DNA of 64,000 nt. It comes from Psychrobacter sp. APC 3426 (GTDB taxonomy: Bacteria; Pseudomonadota; Gammaproteobacteria; Pseudomonadales; Moraxellaceae). The notes below the pieces were generated by a model, which saw only the letters and a program-made list of their open reading frames with translations, was not told the origin of the DNA and made no database searches. The position numbers and the translations under genes are program-made. This document shows, piece by piece, positions 8,685-18,327 of this stretch (its first letter is position 1; the number at the start of each line of letters is the position of its first letter). The DNA lies in contig NZ_JASDCF010000011.1 in the NCBI RefSeq assembly GCF_030408035.1, positions 31,223 to 95,222 of the forward strand, read 5' to 3'.

Positions 8685-10805
8685 TTATTCAGCAGTTATC
8701 GTTGTACCCTGCTCAATACCTTTCATAGTCAGCTTGATGCGACCACGGTTATCAACGTCTTGAACGAATACCTTAACTACCTGACCTTCTTTTAGGTAGT
8801 CTGATACATTCTCTACGCGCTCTTCTGCGATTTGTGAGATATGGACTAGGCCATCCGTGTTTGGTAAGACGTTAACGAACGCACCGAAGTCAACGATACG
8901 TGCAACCGTACCTTCATACGTTTTGCCCACTTCAACTTCAGCCGTTAGCGCTTCGATTTTACCAATAGCAGCTTTAGTCGCGGCTTTGTTTTCACCAAAG
9001 ATACGAATCGTGCCACCATCATCGATATCAATAACCGCGCCAGTCTCTTCGGTTAGCTGACGAATCATCGCGCCGCCTTTACCGATGACGTCACGAATCT
9101 TGTCAGGGTTGATTTCGATAACCGCATAATTAGGGGCATGAGCGTTAATTTCAGTACGGCTCTCAGGCAATACCTTGTTCATCGCATCAAGGATATGAAT
9201 ACGACCAGCATGGGCTTGCTTTAACGCTTGCTCCATGATGTCTGGTGTAATACCTTCGATTTTGATATCCATTTGCAGAGCAGTAATACCGTCTTTAGAA
9301 CCAGCGACTTTAAAGTCCATATCGCCAAGATGATCTTCATCACCTAGGATGTCTGACAGTACCGCAAAACGCTCGCCTTCTTTAACCAGACCCATCGCAA
9401 TACCAGCAACTGGTGCTTTAATTGGTACGCCTGCGTCCATCAATGCCAAGCTTGCGCCGCAAACAGAGGCCATAGAAGATGAACCGTTTGACTCAGTGAT
9501 TTCCGATACTACGCGGATGACGTATGGGAAGCGTTCGCTGTCTGGCAGCATCGCTTGTACACCGCGGCGTGCTAGACGACCATGACCGATTTCGCGACGT
9601 TTTGGAATACCTTCGCGGCCTGTCTCACCCACTGAGAAATGTGGGAAGTTATAGTGCAGCATGAAATGGTCACGGATAGTGCCACCTAGTGAGTCAATCA
9701 TGTTAACGTCACGGCTGTTGCCTAAAGTAGTGGTCACCAATGCCTGCGTTTCACCGCGAGTAAATAGTGCTGAACCATGAGTATATGGCAATACACCTAC
9801 TTGTACGTCAAGGGCACGAACCGTTTCAAGATCACGACCATCGATACGCGGCTTACCTGACAAGATGTTGTCACGAACGGTGCGGTATTTAAGGTCGTTA
9901 TAAATTTCTTTTAGCTCAGATACCGTATCAGCATACGTTTCTGACTCAGCATCACCAGCAAGCGTATCAATGATTGATTGCTTAATCTCATCAAGCTTGG
10001 TGTAACGCGCTTGCTTATCAGTAATGGTATAAGCGTCAGCAACTTGCTCGCCGAACTGCTCTTTCATGCTGCTCTCTAACGCCGCGTCACGCTCAGGGGC
10101 AGCATACTGCTGCTTAGCAGTACCGATCTCTTCTGCCATTGAAGCAATGTTATCAATAACGATTTGCTGTTGCTGATGACCGTATAATACCGCGCCTAAC
10201 ATCTGATCTTCTGACAGCTCTGCTGCTTCAGATTCAACCATCAATACGGCAGATTTGGTACCAGCCACAACTAAGTCAAGATCGCTTTCTTTAAGCTGCT
10301 CAAGCGTTGGGTTTAGTACGTATTCACCACCGATAAAGCCAACACGGGCTGCAGCAACAGGACCATTAAATGGCGCATCAGAGATGGCCAATGCTGCTGA
10401 AGCACCGATTAGCGCAGCGATGTCTGCTGATTGGGTCTTATCTGATGACACAACCGTTGCAGTAATTTGAATTTCGTTCACATAACCTTCAGGGAATAGC
10501 GGACGAATCGGACGGTCAATCAAGCGTGAGGTTAGTGTTTCAAACTCGCTCGCGCGGCCTTCACGTTTGCCGTATGCGCCTGGAATTTTACCCGCAGCAT
10601 ACATTTTTTCTTGATAGTTCACCGTTAGCGGAAAGAAGTTTTGACCTTCTTTTGCTTCTGATTTCACAACCGCTGCGACAAGTACAGTCACGCCGCCCAT
10701 GTGAACCAAAATAGAGTTTGCCTGACGTGCTACGCGACCAGTTTCGATAACAACCTGCTGGTTGCCGTACTGGAATTCACGCTTAATGGTATTAAACATT
10801 GTCAT
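8685..10805 (-). CDS. pnp: Polynucleotide phosphorylase
   Basis: 3'-5' phosphorolytic exoribonuclease of the RNA degradosome, active in mRNA decay and tRNA/sRNA processing. At 706 residues it is the usual length. The first RNase PH domain shows [18 protein letters not shown] and [14 protein letters not shown]. An all-helical linker follows. The second RNase PH domain carries [16 protein letters not shown] and the catalytic region [20 protein letters not shown]. The KH domain is at about 555-615 ([17 protein letters not shown]) and the S1 domain at about 620-695 ([15 protein letters not shown]). AGGAAG precedes the start. It lies downstream of rpsO as in E. coli, but a terminator and an 857-bp gap separate them here. 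Confidence 0.98.
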   Translation of the reverse strand: MTMFNTIKREFQYGNQQVVIETGRVARQANSILVHMGGVTVLVAAVVKSEAKEGQNFFPLTVNYQEKMYAAGKIPGAYGKREGRASEFETLTSRLIDRPIRPLFPEGYVNEIQITATVVSSDKTQSADIAALIGASAALAISDAPFNGPVAAARVGFIGGEYVLNPTLEQLKESDLDLVVAGTKSAVLMVESEAAELSEDQMLGAVLYGHQQQQIVIDNIASMAEEIGTAKQQYAAPERDAALESSMKEQFGEQVADAYTITDKQARYTKLDEIKQSIIDTLAGDAESETYADTVSELKEIYNDLKYRTVRDNILSGKPRIDGRDLETVRALDVQVGVLPYTHGSALFTRGETQALVTTTLGNSRDVNMIDSLGGTIRDHFMLHYNFPHFSVGETGREGIPKRREIGHGRLARRGVQAMLPDSERFPYVIRVVSEITESNGSSSMASVCGASLALMDAGVPIKAPVAGIAMGLVKEGERFAVLSDILGDEDHLGDMDFKVAGSKDGITALQMDIKIEGITPDIMEQALKQAHAGRIHILDAMNKVLPESRTEINAHAPNYAVIEINPDKIRDVIGKGGAMIRQLTEETGAVIDIDDGGTIRIFGENKAATKAAIGKIEALTAEVEVGKTYEGTVARIVDFGAFVNVLPNTDGLVHISQIAEERVENVSDYLKEGQVVKVFVQDVDNRGRIKLTMKGIEQGTTITAE

Positions 10806-11662
10806 ATAATCTTCCTAATGTTGACTGACAAGAGTAATATCAGCATTATCTAAAGCTGATATTTGTCATTAAAATTCTTTGTATATAATCATTAATTAAT
10901 AGGCTTTGTATTTAAATGCCATTAACGATGATTTATATTTTTACCCAGTTATCTCTTAGTATGTCTACGATAGACATCTTACTTTTAAGTATGTTTGGCT
11001 GTTCAAATTTGGACTTACGATAAAAACAATGTATAAAAGCGTTTATAGTAAATCCGCACTGACATGGTGCTCTTCAACCTTACCTTTTAGCGTACTTACT
11101 TTGGTTGCAACCACCTTATCAGTAATCGCATTACCAGTATTAATCATACGGCCTTACTGTTAATCACTACCTAAGTAGCCAATCTATTGAGCTATTCCGC
11201 TCACAATGCATTATTTTACAGTGATTTATAGCCATTGACCAATTAATTACAAAACCAAGCGTAAGTTGGTGACTGGCACATTGCTTATATTCATAGAATA
11301 CTCTTCTCTATCATAAGCTATCTATCAATTACTACTTATTGGCGCTATTAATATCGTGCGCCTTTCAACTTATTATCTTTAAATCATTATGTAGTCAATT
11401 CACTATAAAAGAGTGACATCGTTAACCTCGCTTGACGTATGACATATAGGTCTGCACTCCGTTATCTTGTACCTTTTTTAAATTCAATTAACGATAGTAA
11501 TAAGCATAAAAAAACGGCGTGAAACTATTCCACACCGTTTTTAGAAAAATCTATTTTATCGAATTCAGCAAGCAAGTTCTAAGTGGTCTGGCCAATATTT
11601 CAAAACAATACCACAGGATGGCAATGTTTATCTTAGCAACCACTCGTACTATCGTCGCTGTA
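10806..11662. other. 857-bp rpsO-pnp spacer
   Basis: Holds the rpsO terminator (11509-11543) and presumably the pnp promoter and leader. A possible 34-codon minus-strand frame (11043-11147, ATG preceded by AAGGCCGT) is noted under findings but not called as a gene. Nothing else recognisable. Confidence 0.55.
11509..11543 (-). terminator. Rho-independent terminator after rpsO
   Basis: AAAACGGCGTG (11511-11521) pairs with CACACCGTTTT (11531-11541) with one wobble; read on the minus strand it ends in a run of T. Confidence 0.8.
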
Positions 11663-11929
11663 TTAACGACGTAGACCTAACTGGCTAATAAGAGTGGTAT
11701 AGCGACCAAGATCTTTACCTTTTAGGTAATCAAGCAATTTACGACGTGTGTTAACCATACGGATAAGACCGCGACGGCTATGATGGTCAGCTTTATGTGC
11801 TTTAAAATGGCTCTGCAAATCGTTGATACGAGCACTCAACAAAGCTACCTGAACTTCTGGTGAACCAGTGTCGTTTTCGCCGCGCTGGTATTGTGCAATG
11901 ATTTGTTCGCGATCAGTATTAGTTAGCAT
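11663..11929 (-). CDS. rpsO: 30S ribosomal protein S15
   Basis: Primary binding protein of the 16S rRNA central domain. It has 88 residues from the ATG at 11929 (89 in E. coli). Conserved segments are [39 protein letters not shown] and [12 protein letters not shown]. The frame is open further upstream, but the ATG at 11929 is chosen because GGAG lies eight bases before it and the family begins at this point. The spacing of about 185 bases from the candidate promoter leaves a long leader, compatible with the autogenous regulation known for rpsO, though no pseudoknot was modelled. Confidence 0.97.
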   Translation of the reverse strand: MLTNTDREQIIAQYQRGENDTGSPEVQVALLSARINDLQSHFKAHKADHHSRRGLIRMVNTRRKLLDYLKGKDLGRYTTLISQLGLRR

Positions 11930-12113
11930 AAATATCTCCGGCAATGCTAAAAGCTCCAAGATGCACTCGAATTTGAGCCATCTTTTGAAGCCATAGAATA
12001 GTAAATAAAGTAACTTGTACGCCATTCAGGACAACCCTGCATTACTAGAGTTGACCTAGTGTACGACAAGCTCGGTTAAAGATAACAACCATTTAACACG
12101 TTTGAACGTATGC

Positions 12114-12142
12114 ATTATATGAGTCAAAGCCAATACCTAGTT
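12114..12142 (-). promoter_or_regulatory. Candidate sigma-70 promoter for rpsO
   Basis: A perfect TATAAT (complement at 12114-12119) with AACTAG 17 bases upstream as a poor -35, or TTAACT at a spacing of 19. It points toward rpsO just after the preceding terminator. Confidence 0.4.
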
Positions 12143-12206
12143 AAGGTGTCGATCTAACCAACATACATTATTCAAAACCTGATTTAAATGTGAGGGCAAT
12201 TATAAC

Positions 12207-12236
12207 AAAAAACTGCTGAACTAGCAGCAGTTTTTC
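12207..12236. terminator. Perfect 11-bp hairpin terminator
   Basis: AAAAACTGCTG (12208-12218), loop AACTAG, then CAGCAGTTTTT. It ends the transcript of the two small acidic proteins on the minus strand and isolates rpsO from them; T runs lie on both strands. Confidence 0.88.
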
Positions 12237-12303
12237 ATAATACTTGTAAATTTGGCTTTGACCTTAATAGGAAGGCAATTCATCAACAGATCACTAGATT
12301 TGC

Positions 12304-12480
12304 TTATTTGTTGACATCGTCTTGTGTCGCGTTACCACCTAGCTCGTCATCGTCAAGTGGCGACGCTGTGGTGACTTCTGCCAAACTATCAGGAGTAGCA
12401 TCCTCACTAGGATCAATGTCTTCTGATAATTGCTGAATTTCTTTTTCTTGCGCGTCCATATTATCTGTTGAGTTATTCAT
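12304..12480 (-). CDS. Small acidic disordered protein A (58 aa)
   Basis: Not recognised. A 58-residue frame begins MNNSTDNMDAQEKEIQQ and ends GGNATQDDVNK. It contains no Cys, Trp, Phe or Tyr, and is rich in Asp, Glu, Asn, Ser and Thr, so it is probably intrinsically disordered and cytosolic. GGAGCTAAC directly precedes the ATG, an excellent ribosome binding site at a spacing of five. It lies downstream of a similar 53-residue gene (12607-12768) and a PfpI-family gene on the same strand, and upstream of a strong terminator, which supports a real transcript. The function is unknown; an osmotic, cold or protein-stability role would be a guess. Confidence 0.6.
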   Translation of the reverse strand: MNNSTDNMDAQEKEIQQLSEDIDPSEDATPDSLAEVTTASPLDDDELGGNATQDDVNK

Positions 12481-12606
12481 GTTAGCTCCTACATTATTAT
12501 TTTTCGAAATAGCTACTTTACAGTTACCAATACTAAGATAATTATTGCTACTAAGCTAAAGCCAAATGCAGTTGTGCCATTCTAGATTGAATGACACACA
12601 AAGATA

Positions 12607-12768
12607 CTATTTGTCTTCTTTAGCATCTTCTACATTACTAGCAATGCGGTCTGCTGCTGCTTCGCTGTTTTCAGTATGGTTGTCTTCAGTTTGGCTCTTA
12701 AGAGCGGCGGTTGCCGATTCAGCACGTTGTTGCTCAAGTTCAGCATCATTTGGGTTAGAGTTAGACAT
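12607..12768 (-). CDS. Small acidic disordered protein B (53 aa)
   Basis: Not recognised. The frame begins MSNSNPNDAELEQQRAES and ends NVEDAKEDK, with alternating acidic residues and alanines and no aromatic residues. Residues about 8-25 and 37-50 could form amphipathic acidic helices. AAGGAA lies about seven bases upstream of the ATG. It shares its polar N-terminus, composition and orientation with the 58-residue neighbour downstream and lies 74 bases after the PfpI-family gene. It is supported by the good start site and by preserved reading frame and composition rather than by homology. Confidence 0.55.
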   Translation of the reverse strand: MSNSNPNDAELEQQRAESATAALKSQTEDNHTENSEAAADRIASNVEDAKEDK

Positions 12769-12842
12769 AATATTTTCCTTAATTGTAATTATAAATAGTT
12801 GAGAATTTTTAATTTTTCATCTTTCAATAAATGAAGCAAAAT

Positions 12843-13367
12843 TTAAGACAATGCTTTATCGATAGCATCGACAAAGTTACTGATATCGTCTGGATTACGC
12901 GAAGTAATTAAATTGCCATCGACTTGTACAGTCTTGTCGACGTACGTCGCACCAGCATTTTCTAAATCGGTTTGCAGCGTATGATAGGCTGTTAGTGTTT
13001 TGCCTTTAGCAATGCCCGTGTTGATAAGTGCCCAAGGAGCGTGGCATATCACAGCTAATGGTTTACCTGCATCATTGATAGCATTGATAATGTCATGGGC
13101 TTCTTTATTACCGCGAATGGTATCCGCATTGACCGTACCACCTGGTAGTACCAATGCATCATAATCGGAAACATTTGCATCTTTTACGAAGATATCAGCA
13201 GTAAAGGTATCACCTTTATTTACATCTTGCTGCATAGCTTGCACTTCTTTATCTTCATTAGTAGTGATCAGAAGGGTCTTGTAACCTTTGTCTTTCAGCT
13301 GGTTATTAACGTCTTCGTATTCTGCTTGCTCAAAATTATTGTGTAGTAAAAAAGCGATCGTTTTCAT
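12843..13367 (-). CDS. DJ-1/PfpI family protein (YhbO-like)
   Basis: 174 residues of the DJ-1/PfpI superfamily, a class-I glutamine amidotransferase-like fold. The nucleophile elbow AVICHAPWAL contains Cys108 and His109, and Glu13 in NFEQAE corresponds to the acid that tunes the cysteine. DALVLPGG at 70-77 and TSRNPDDI near the C-terminus are further signatures. Relatives act as stress proteins and have been described as glyoxalases, deglycases or intracellular peptidases, with the activity still argued over. The two small acidic genes follow on the same strand, suggesting a stress-related operon inserted between truB and rpsO. Confidence 0.88.
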   Translation of the reverse strand: MKTIAFLLHNNFEQAEYEDVNNQLKDKGYKTLLITTNEDKEVQAMQQDVNKGDTFTADIFVKDANVSDYDALVLPGGTVNADTIRGNKEAHDIINAINDAGKPLAVICHAPWALINTGIAKGKTLTAYHTLQTDLENAGATYVDKTVQVDGNLITSRNPDDISNFVDAIDKALS

Positions 13368-13752
13368 AATATTTCCTTTTCTGTCTATACTTGTTTCTGT
13401 TTATTTACATTCGAGTTTTTACAATCGAACTTATTATTGCGCGATAATTTTTGTTGTTTATTATGATTTGATAAATGATTTTTGCATTAATAATAGTCAT
13501 CCTCTGACATATTTTTTCTTATTAAAGAATGTCCTTTCTGCATGCTTTTTATTCTAATTTTTTATTGTTATATTATTTTTCCAGTTTATTTTTCATCCAG
13601 TCTTCCCTAGCTGGTGTATCTACTGTACAAAAAAAACAGGTTTCACCATAGGTGAAACCTGCAATAAAATGTGACGGTATGTGATTAGTGTAAACTATTA
13701 GTAAATTGAATAGGCCTCAGTTAACAGACTAGCTATAGCAATCACTCTATTA
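13368..13752. other. 385-bp region between PfpI-family gene and truB
   Basis: T-rich on the plus strand. It contains the truB terminator (13629-13662) and presumably the promoter of the PfpI-family gene. No gene seen. Confidence 0.6.
13629..13662 (-). terminator. Terminator of the rbfA-truB transcript
   Basis: CAGGTTTCACC (13637-13647), loop ATA, GGTGAAACCTG (13651-13661): a perfect 11-bp stem followed on the minus strand by eight T. Confidence 0.92.
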
Positions 13753-14817
13753 TCAGCGCTGAATCAACTTTTTAGGCTGCAACCGCCCATTGAGACTCAC
13801 AGCACCCAAGCCAAGAAATTGACCCTGCTCGTTTATCAAACGTATATCTACTGGGATTTCATGTACTAACGCCTGTGTACTAACGGCCTGATTGCCATTA
13901 TTTGCATCAGAAACGGTCTCTTGCTGACCCTCCTCTGTATTATTCAGTGCCTGATTATCAATGTCCTTAGTGATATAGCTTCTGATATCATCTGTCAATT
14001 GTTCAAAGACATTTAGGCGTTGACCCATATGGATACGCTTACACTGCTCATCCGTTAATATCATCTCAGCTGCAATATCGATACAGGCATCCACTGGCAA
14101 TAGGTATTCTTGACGGCTATCCAACGTCAGTGCTTCTAGTGCTGACAAGGTGATGGCTTTATCAATAGTGAAGTCACCAACTTGCGTACGTCGCAACGCT
14201 GTCAGATGCCCTAGCGTACCGATTGCCTTGGCAATATCTTCACCAAGCACACGTACATAAGTACCTTTGGTACAGGTCACGGTTAATTGAATCTGCTCAT
14301 GATCAAGCGCTTTTAAATCAATGGCTTTGATGACAATATCTCTTGGCGCACGCTCTACTTCAATGCCAGCACGAGCATATTCGTAGAGTTTTTTACCATC
14401 TTTTTTTAGTGCGGAATACATGGGTGGTATCTGCTGCTGAGCACCTGAAAACTGCTTGGTAATGTCATCTAATAAATCTTTATCAAACAGTGGAACAGGT
14501 GCTTGCTCGACCACTTTACCATCGGCATCACCTGTATCTGTCTGGCTACCAAGTAAAATTGTGGCTTGGTAAGATTTATCTGCATCAAGTTGATAATGGC
14601 TAAACTTTGTCGCCTCACCTAGGCAAATAGGTAATAAACCCGTTGCCATTGGGTCAAGGGTACCGGTATGACCTGCTTTTTTGCTGTCATGTATAGGCGA
14701 CTTAAACAGATACTTCACCTTTGACACCACTTGCTGTGAGGTCATACCATTAGGCTTATCTACTAAGATAACCCCTGAGACTTTTATTTTATCAGCTTGT
14801 TGAGAGGGTATAGACAT
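13753..14817 (-). CDS. truB: tRNA pseudouridine-55 synthase
   Basis: Forms pseudouridine 55 in the T loop of tRNAs. The catalytic Asp55 sits in KAGHTGTLDPMATGLLP. Other hallmarks are VDKPNGMTSQQVV near the N-terminus, PPMYSALKKDGKKLYEYAR and TKGTYVRVLGEDIA. At 354 residues it is longer than the E. coli protein (314), because of a polar insert at about 283-316 (NQALNNTEEGQQ and following) before the C-terminal PUA-like segment. The stop of rbfA is nine bases upstream of its start, so the two are co-transcribed. Confidence 0.97.
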   Translation of the reverse strand: MSIPSQQADKIKVSGVILVDKPNGMTSQQVVSKVKYLFKSPIHDSKKAGHTGTLDPMATGLLPICLGEATKFSHYQLDADKSYQATILLGSQTDTGDADGKVVEQAPVPLFDKDLLDDITKQFSGAQQQIPPMYSALKKDGKKLYEYARAGIEVERAPRDIVIKAIDLKALDHEQIQLTVTCTKGTYVRVLGEDIAKAIGTLGHLTALRRTQVGDFTIDKAITLSALEALTLDSRQEYLLPVDACIDIAAEMILTDEQCKRIHMGQRLNVFEQLTDDIRSYITKDIDNQALNNTEEGQQETVSDANNGNQAVSTQALVHEIPVDIRLINEQGQFLGLGAVSLNGRLQPKKLIQR

Positions 14818-14826
14818 AATGTTGGC

Positions 14827-15216
14827 TTACTCGTCATTCTCATTCTTTTCAGTTTTAGTGACGGCTTGACTGATCAAGTCCATCATATAGTTACCACGGG
14901 CAGTCACCTCATCATAATGAAAACGCAGACGCGGCGTGGTACGTGTCTTTAGACTGTGGCTCAGCTCAGTACGCAAAAAACCTGCTGCTTTATTAAGCAC
15001 TTTGATACTTTCTTCGTGGTTGGTTTTAGTCATGGCATCGTTGAGCTCTGGCTCCATGATAGTCACATAGACATCGGCATATCCCAAATCCGGGCTAACT
15101 TTGACGCTAGAAATAGTGACAAAACCAGTCAAACGAGGGTCATTGACTTCATCTCTGATCAGAACAGCAAGCTCGCGCTGGATTTGATCGGCTAAGCGTT
15201 GTAAACGTTGGTTCAT
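14827..15216 (-). CDS. rbfA: Ribosome-binding factor A
   Basis: Late 30S maturation factor with a KH-like fold, important at low temperature. In 129 residues it shows QRLADQIQRELAVLIRDEVNDPRL, VTISSVKVSPDLGYADVYV and LKTRTTPRLRFHYD. It lies between infB and truB as in many gammaproteobacteria, but a strong terminator-like hairpin separates it from infB, so it may need its own promoter. Confidence 0.96.
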   Translation of the reverse strand: MNQRLQRLADQIQRELAVLIRDEVNDPRLTGFVTISSVKVSPDLGYADVYVTIMEPELNDAMTKTNHEESIKVLNKAAGFLRTELSHSLKTRTTPRLRFHYDEVTARGNYMMDLISQAVTKTEKNENDE

Positions 15217-15319
15217 GTTATTACCTTACTTTAATATGGCTCATTTTTATTTATTAATCTGCTTAATGTTAGGGTGTTTTCAACACAACCCTATCCACTT
15301 CAGGACTGATATATGGTAA

Positions 15320-15352
15320 AAAAGGCCTAGCAGGATGTACCTGTTAGGCCTA
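15320..15352 (-). terminator. Terminator-like hairpin between infB and rbfA
   Basis: AGGCCTAGCAGG (15323-15334) pairs with CCTGTTAGGCCT (15340-15351) with one wobble and a five-base loop. On the minus strand it is followed by TTTTTT. It would end or attenuate the nusA-infB transcript. Confidence 0.82.
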
Positions 15353-15432
15353 AGTAGCGCTTGATATTAGAAAGATTTGCTCAGCTCATTGAGCGTATTG
15401 CATCGTACGATATCTTCCTATGAAGCGTAACT

Positions 15433-18159
15433 TTAGATAGTACGTGCGAACTCTTGGATTTCAAAGACTTCGATTTTATCACCCGCTTCAACATCGTAAC
15501 CACGAACCGCAAGGCCACATTCCATACCAGTACGTACTTCATTGACGTCTTCTTTGTAGCGACGTAGTGACTGCAATTGACCCGTAAAGATAACTTGGTC
15601 ATCACGCAGTACACGGATAGGCTTGTTGCGATAGATTGTACCTTCAACCACCATACAACCAGCAGCCGCACCAAACTTACTAGAGCGGAATACTTCACGA
15701 ACGTCTGCAACACCAAGGATTTTCTCACGATGTTCAGGCGCAAGCATACCGCTCATCGCTGCTTTTACATCATCAATCAAACCATAGATAACGCTGTAGT
15801 AGCGGATATCCATATTTGCAGCGTCTGCTTTACGGCGTGCGGTAGCATCTGCGCGAACGTTGAAGCCCAATAGTACCGCTTCGCTAGATTCAGCAAGCGT
15901 CACATCTGATTCAGAAATAGGGCCAACGCCTGAACTGATTACTCTGACTTTTACTTCGTCAGTTGATAATTCGTTCAATGCCGCTAGCAATGCTTCAAGC
16001 GAACCACGAACATCAGTTTTCAGTACGATATTCAAGAATGACACATCGCCTTGTTCCATCTGATCAAACATGCTTTCTAAACGCATGGCATTTTGACGCT
16101 CAAGTTGACGCTCACGCTCACGGTTGGTTCTAAAATCTGCTACTTCGCGCGCTTTTTTCTCATCAGTGACTACTAAGAATTCACTACCAGCGGCAGGTGT
16201 TTCAGGTAAACCTAAAATCTCTACAGGAATAGAAGGACCAGCTGATTTGATACGCTGACCAGTTTCATCTGTCATGGCACGGACTTTACCGTAGTGCTCA
16301 CCCGCTAAGACCAAGTCGCCTTGTTTCAGAGTACCTTTTTTAACCAAGACGCTAACAACCGGACCGCGACCTTTTTCTAGTCTTGATTCGATAACCACAC
16401 CTTGAGCAGCACCATCTAACGGCGCTTCTAGCTCCATCAGTTCAGCTTGTAGGCTAATAAGCTCTAACAGCTCATCAATACCATCGCCTGTTTTGGCTGA
16501 GATACGAGCCATTGGGGTGTCGCCGCCCCACTCTTCTGAAACCACTTCTTTAGCCGTTAATTCATTAAGGACGCGATCAGGATCGGCACTTGGCTTATCC
16601 ATCTTGTTGATAGCAACAATAATAGGAGTACCAGCAGCGCGCGCATGATCGATCGCTTCTGCCGTTTGTGGCATCATGCCATCATCAGCAGCGACCACAA
16701 TGACAACGATATCCGTTGCTTGTGCACCGCGTGAACGCATGGCACTAAAGGCTGCGTGACCCGGGGTATCAAGGAAGGTAATCACACCGCGATCAGTCTT
16801 AACATGATAGGCACCGATATGCTGGGTAATACCACCGGCTTCGCCAGTTGCAACCTTAGTTTCACGGATTTTATCAAGTAATGATGTTTTACCATGGTCA
16901 ACGTGACCCATGATAGTCACAACTGGTGGACGCGTTTGTACGTTACTGCTGCGCTCATCAACCGCATCTTGTAGGTCATCTTCAACTTTCGTATCACTAA
17001 CCGGCACTGGGTTGTGGCCCATCTCTTCAACGATCAGACTGGCTGTTGCTTGGTCAATCGTATCTGCTTCACGAGCAATCTCACCCATTTTCATGAGTAT
17101 TTTGGTTACTTCGCGAGCTTTAACTGCCATACGCTGAGCAAGATCTGCGACTGTAATTTGTTCACTAATCTCAACATCATAAACAATCTTTTCGACAGGT
17201 TTTTCAAACTTATGTTGGCCAGACTGGCTTGAACGCAAACCGTTTTTACGGTTTTTGAATTCACGCTCATCTTGGTTTTTACGACGGCGACCACGAGCTC
17301 CAGTGCTACTTGCACCGCGCTTGATTTCACGACGTTCTTTTTCAAATGACTCTTCTAATGCGTCACCGACCAAACCTTCTGCAAGCGGCTCATCTTTACG
17401 AACTTCTGCCACTGGCTCACGGTCTGTATATTTACCAGCCATTTTGCGCATTTGCTCAAGGGTACGCTTTTGCGCTTCTTCAGCTTGGACGCGGCGCGTT
17501 TCTAATTCGATTTCACGTAAGCGTGCTTCTTCTTTCTCACGTGCTTCACGAGCTTTACGCTCAGCGGCGGTTTCGATTTTTGGCTTAGTAGCAGCAACCT
17601 TCTTCTTAGGTTGCTCTTTTTGCTTAACTTCTACAGTCGCCTTACCACCTTTCTTCACGACAACTGATGTAGAAACATCGTCATTCTTGTCGTCAGACTT
17701 TTTGCTAGAGCCTAAGCTTGCACGCATCGCAGCTAAGGTAGCCGCTTGACGTTCTTCAGATTTTTTCTTGGTAGCGGCACGTTCTTCAGCGTCTTTAGCA
17801 GCACGCTCTTGTGCTTCAATCATCGCTTGCTCACGAGCAGCCAATTCTTCAGCCATTTTCTCTGGGTCAGGCTTTTCGAATACTTTCTTTTTACGCACTT
17901 CCACATTGACGCTCTTAGATTTACCTGAAGAGCCGGTCACACGCGCGGTGCTAGTCGTCTTAGATTTAAGACTAATACGACGCTTTTCTTGCTGACCATG
18001 ACTTTGCTTTAAATACGTCACCAACTTCTCTTGCTCAAGCTCGGTGACTAGGTCATCCTCTGCGCGAGCAGGCAGTCCGGCATCTACCAGTTGCTGTTTT
18101 ACAGCACTTGCGGTTTTGCCTACCATTTCTGCCAGTTCTTTGACGGTCTTATCTGCCAT
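15433..18159 (-). CDS. infB: Translation initiation factor IF-2
   Basis: GTPase that brings initiator fMet-tRNA to the 30S subunit and promotes subunit joining. At 908 residues it is of normal size. The N-terminal IF2-N domain ([19 protein letters not shown]) is followed by a highly charged region (about 60-330) and a second IF2-N copy. The G domain has GHVDHGKT at 418-425, then LDTPGH and NKMDKP. Domains II, III and IV end in [21 protein letters not shown]. The initiator tRNA gene is in the same cluster. Confidence 0.98.
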   Translation of the reverse strand: MADKTVKELAEMVGKTASAVKQQLVDAGLPARAEDDLVTELEQEKLVTYLKQSHGQQEKRRISLKSKTTSTARVTGSSGKSKSVNVEVRKKKVFEKPDPEKMAEELAAREQAMIEAQERAAKDAEERAATKKKSEERQAATLAAMRASLGSSKKSDDKNDDVSTSVVVKKGGKATVEVKQKEQPKKKVAATKPKIETAAERKAREAREKEEARLREIELETRRVQAEEAQKRTLEQMRKMAGKYTDREPVAEVRKDEPLAEGLVGDALEESFEKERREIKRGASSTGARGRRRKNQDEREFKNRKNGLRSSQSGQHKFEKPVEKIVYDVEISEQITVADLAQRMAVKAREVTKILMKMGEIAREADTIDQATASLIVEEMGHNPVPVSDTKVEDDLQDAVDERSSNVQTRPPVVTIMGHVDHGKTSLLDKIRETKVATGEAGGITQHIGAYHVKTDRGVITFLDTPGHAAFSAMRSRGAQATDIVVIVVAADDGMMPQTAEAIDHARAAGTPIIVAINKMDKPSADPDRVLNELTAKEVVSEEWGGDTPMARISAKTGDGIDELLELISLQAELMELEAPLDGAAQGVVIESRLEKGRGPVVSVLVKKGTLKQGDLVLAGEHYGKVRAMTDETGQRIKSAGPSIPVEILGLPETPAAGSEFLVVTDEKKAREVADFRTNRERERQLERQNAMRLESMFDQMEQGDVSFLNIVLKTDVRGSLEALLAALNELSTDEVKVRVISSGVGPISESDVTLAESSEAVLLGFNVRADATARRKADAANMDIRYYSVIYGLIDDVKAAMSGMLAPEHREKILGVADVREVFRSSKFGAAAGCMVVEGTIYRNKPIRVLRDDQVIFTGQLQSLRRYKEDVNEVRTGMECGLAVRGYDVEAGDKIEVFEIQEFARTI

Positions 18160-18327
18160 TTATTATCACCTACTGTCTATTATTTGCTATATGTTCAATT
18201 CAGTTGTTGGCTACAAATGATTGGGGTAAGGCTGGTATCTGTACTGAATATTACTGCATCGATACGTCATACCAGCGCTTTATTCTCAATAGCATATCAC
18301 CAAAAGACAGCGATATGCAGTTACCGC

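Larger units (their letters stand above)
11930..12303. other. 374-bp region upstream of rpsO
   Basis: Contains a candidate rpsO promoter (12114-12142), a leader of about 180 bases and the strong terminator hairpin at 12207-12236 belonging to the small gene upstream. No additional gene seen. Confidence 0.6.

Noticed and set aside
17255..17749. 164-codon open frame antisense to infB
   Set aside because: Lies wholly within the charged, biased coding region of IF-2; Ser/Arg-rich composition is what the opposite strand of Lys/Glu/Ala codons gives.
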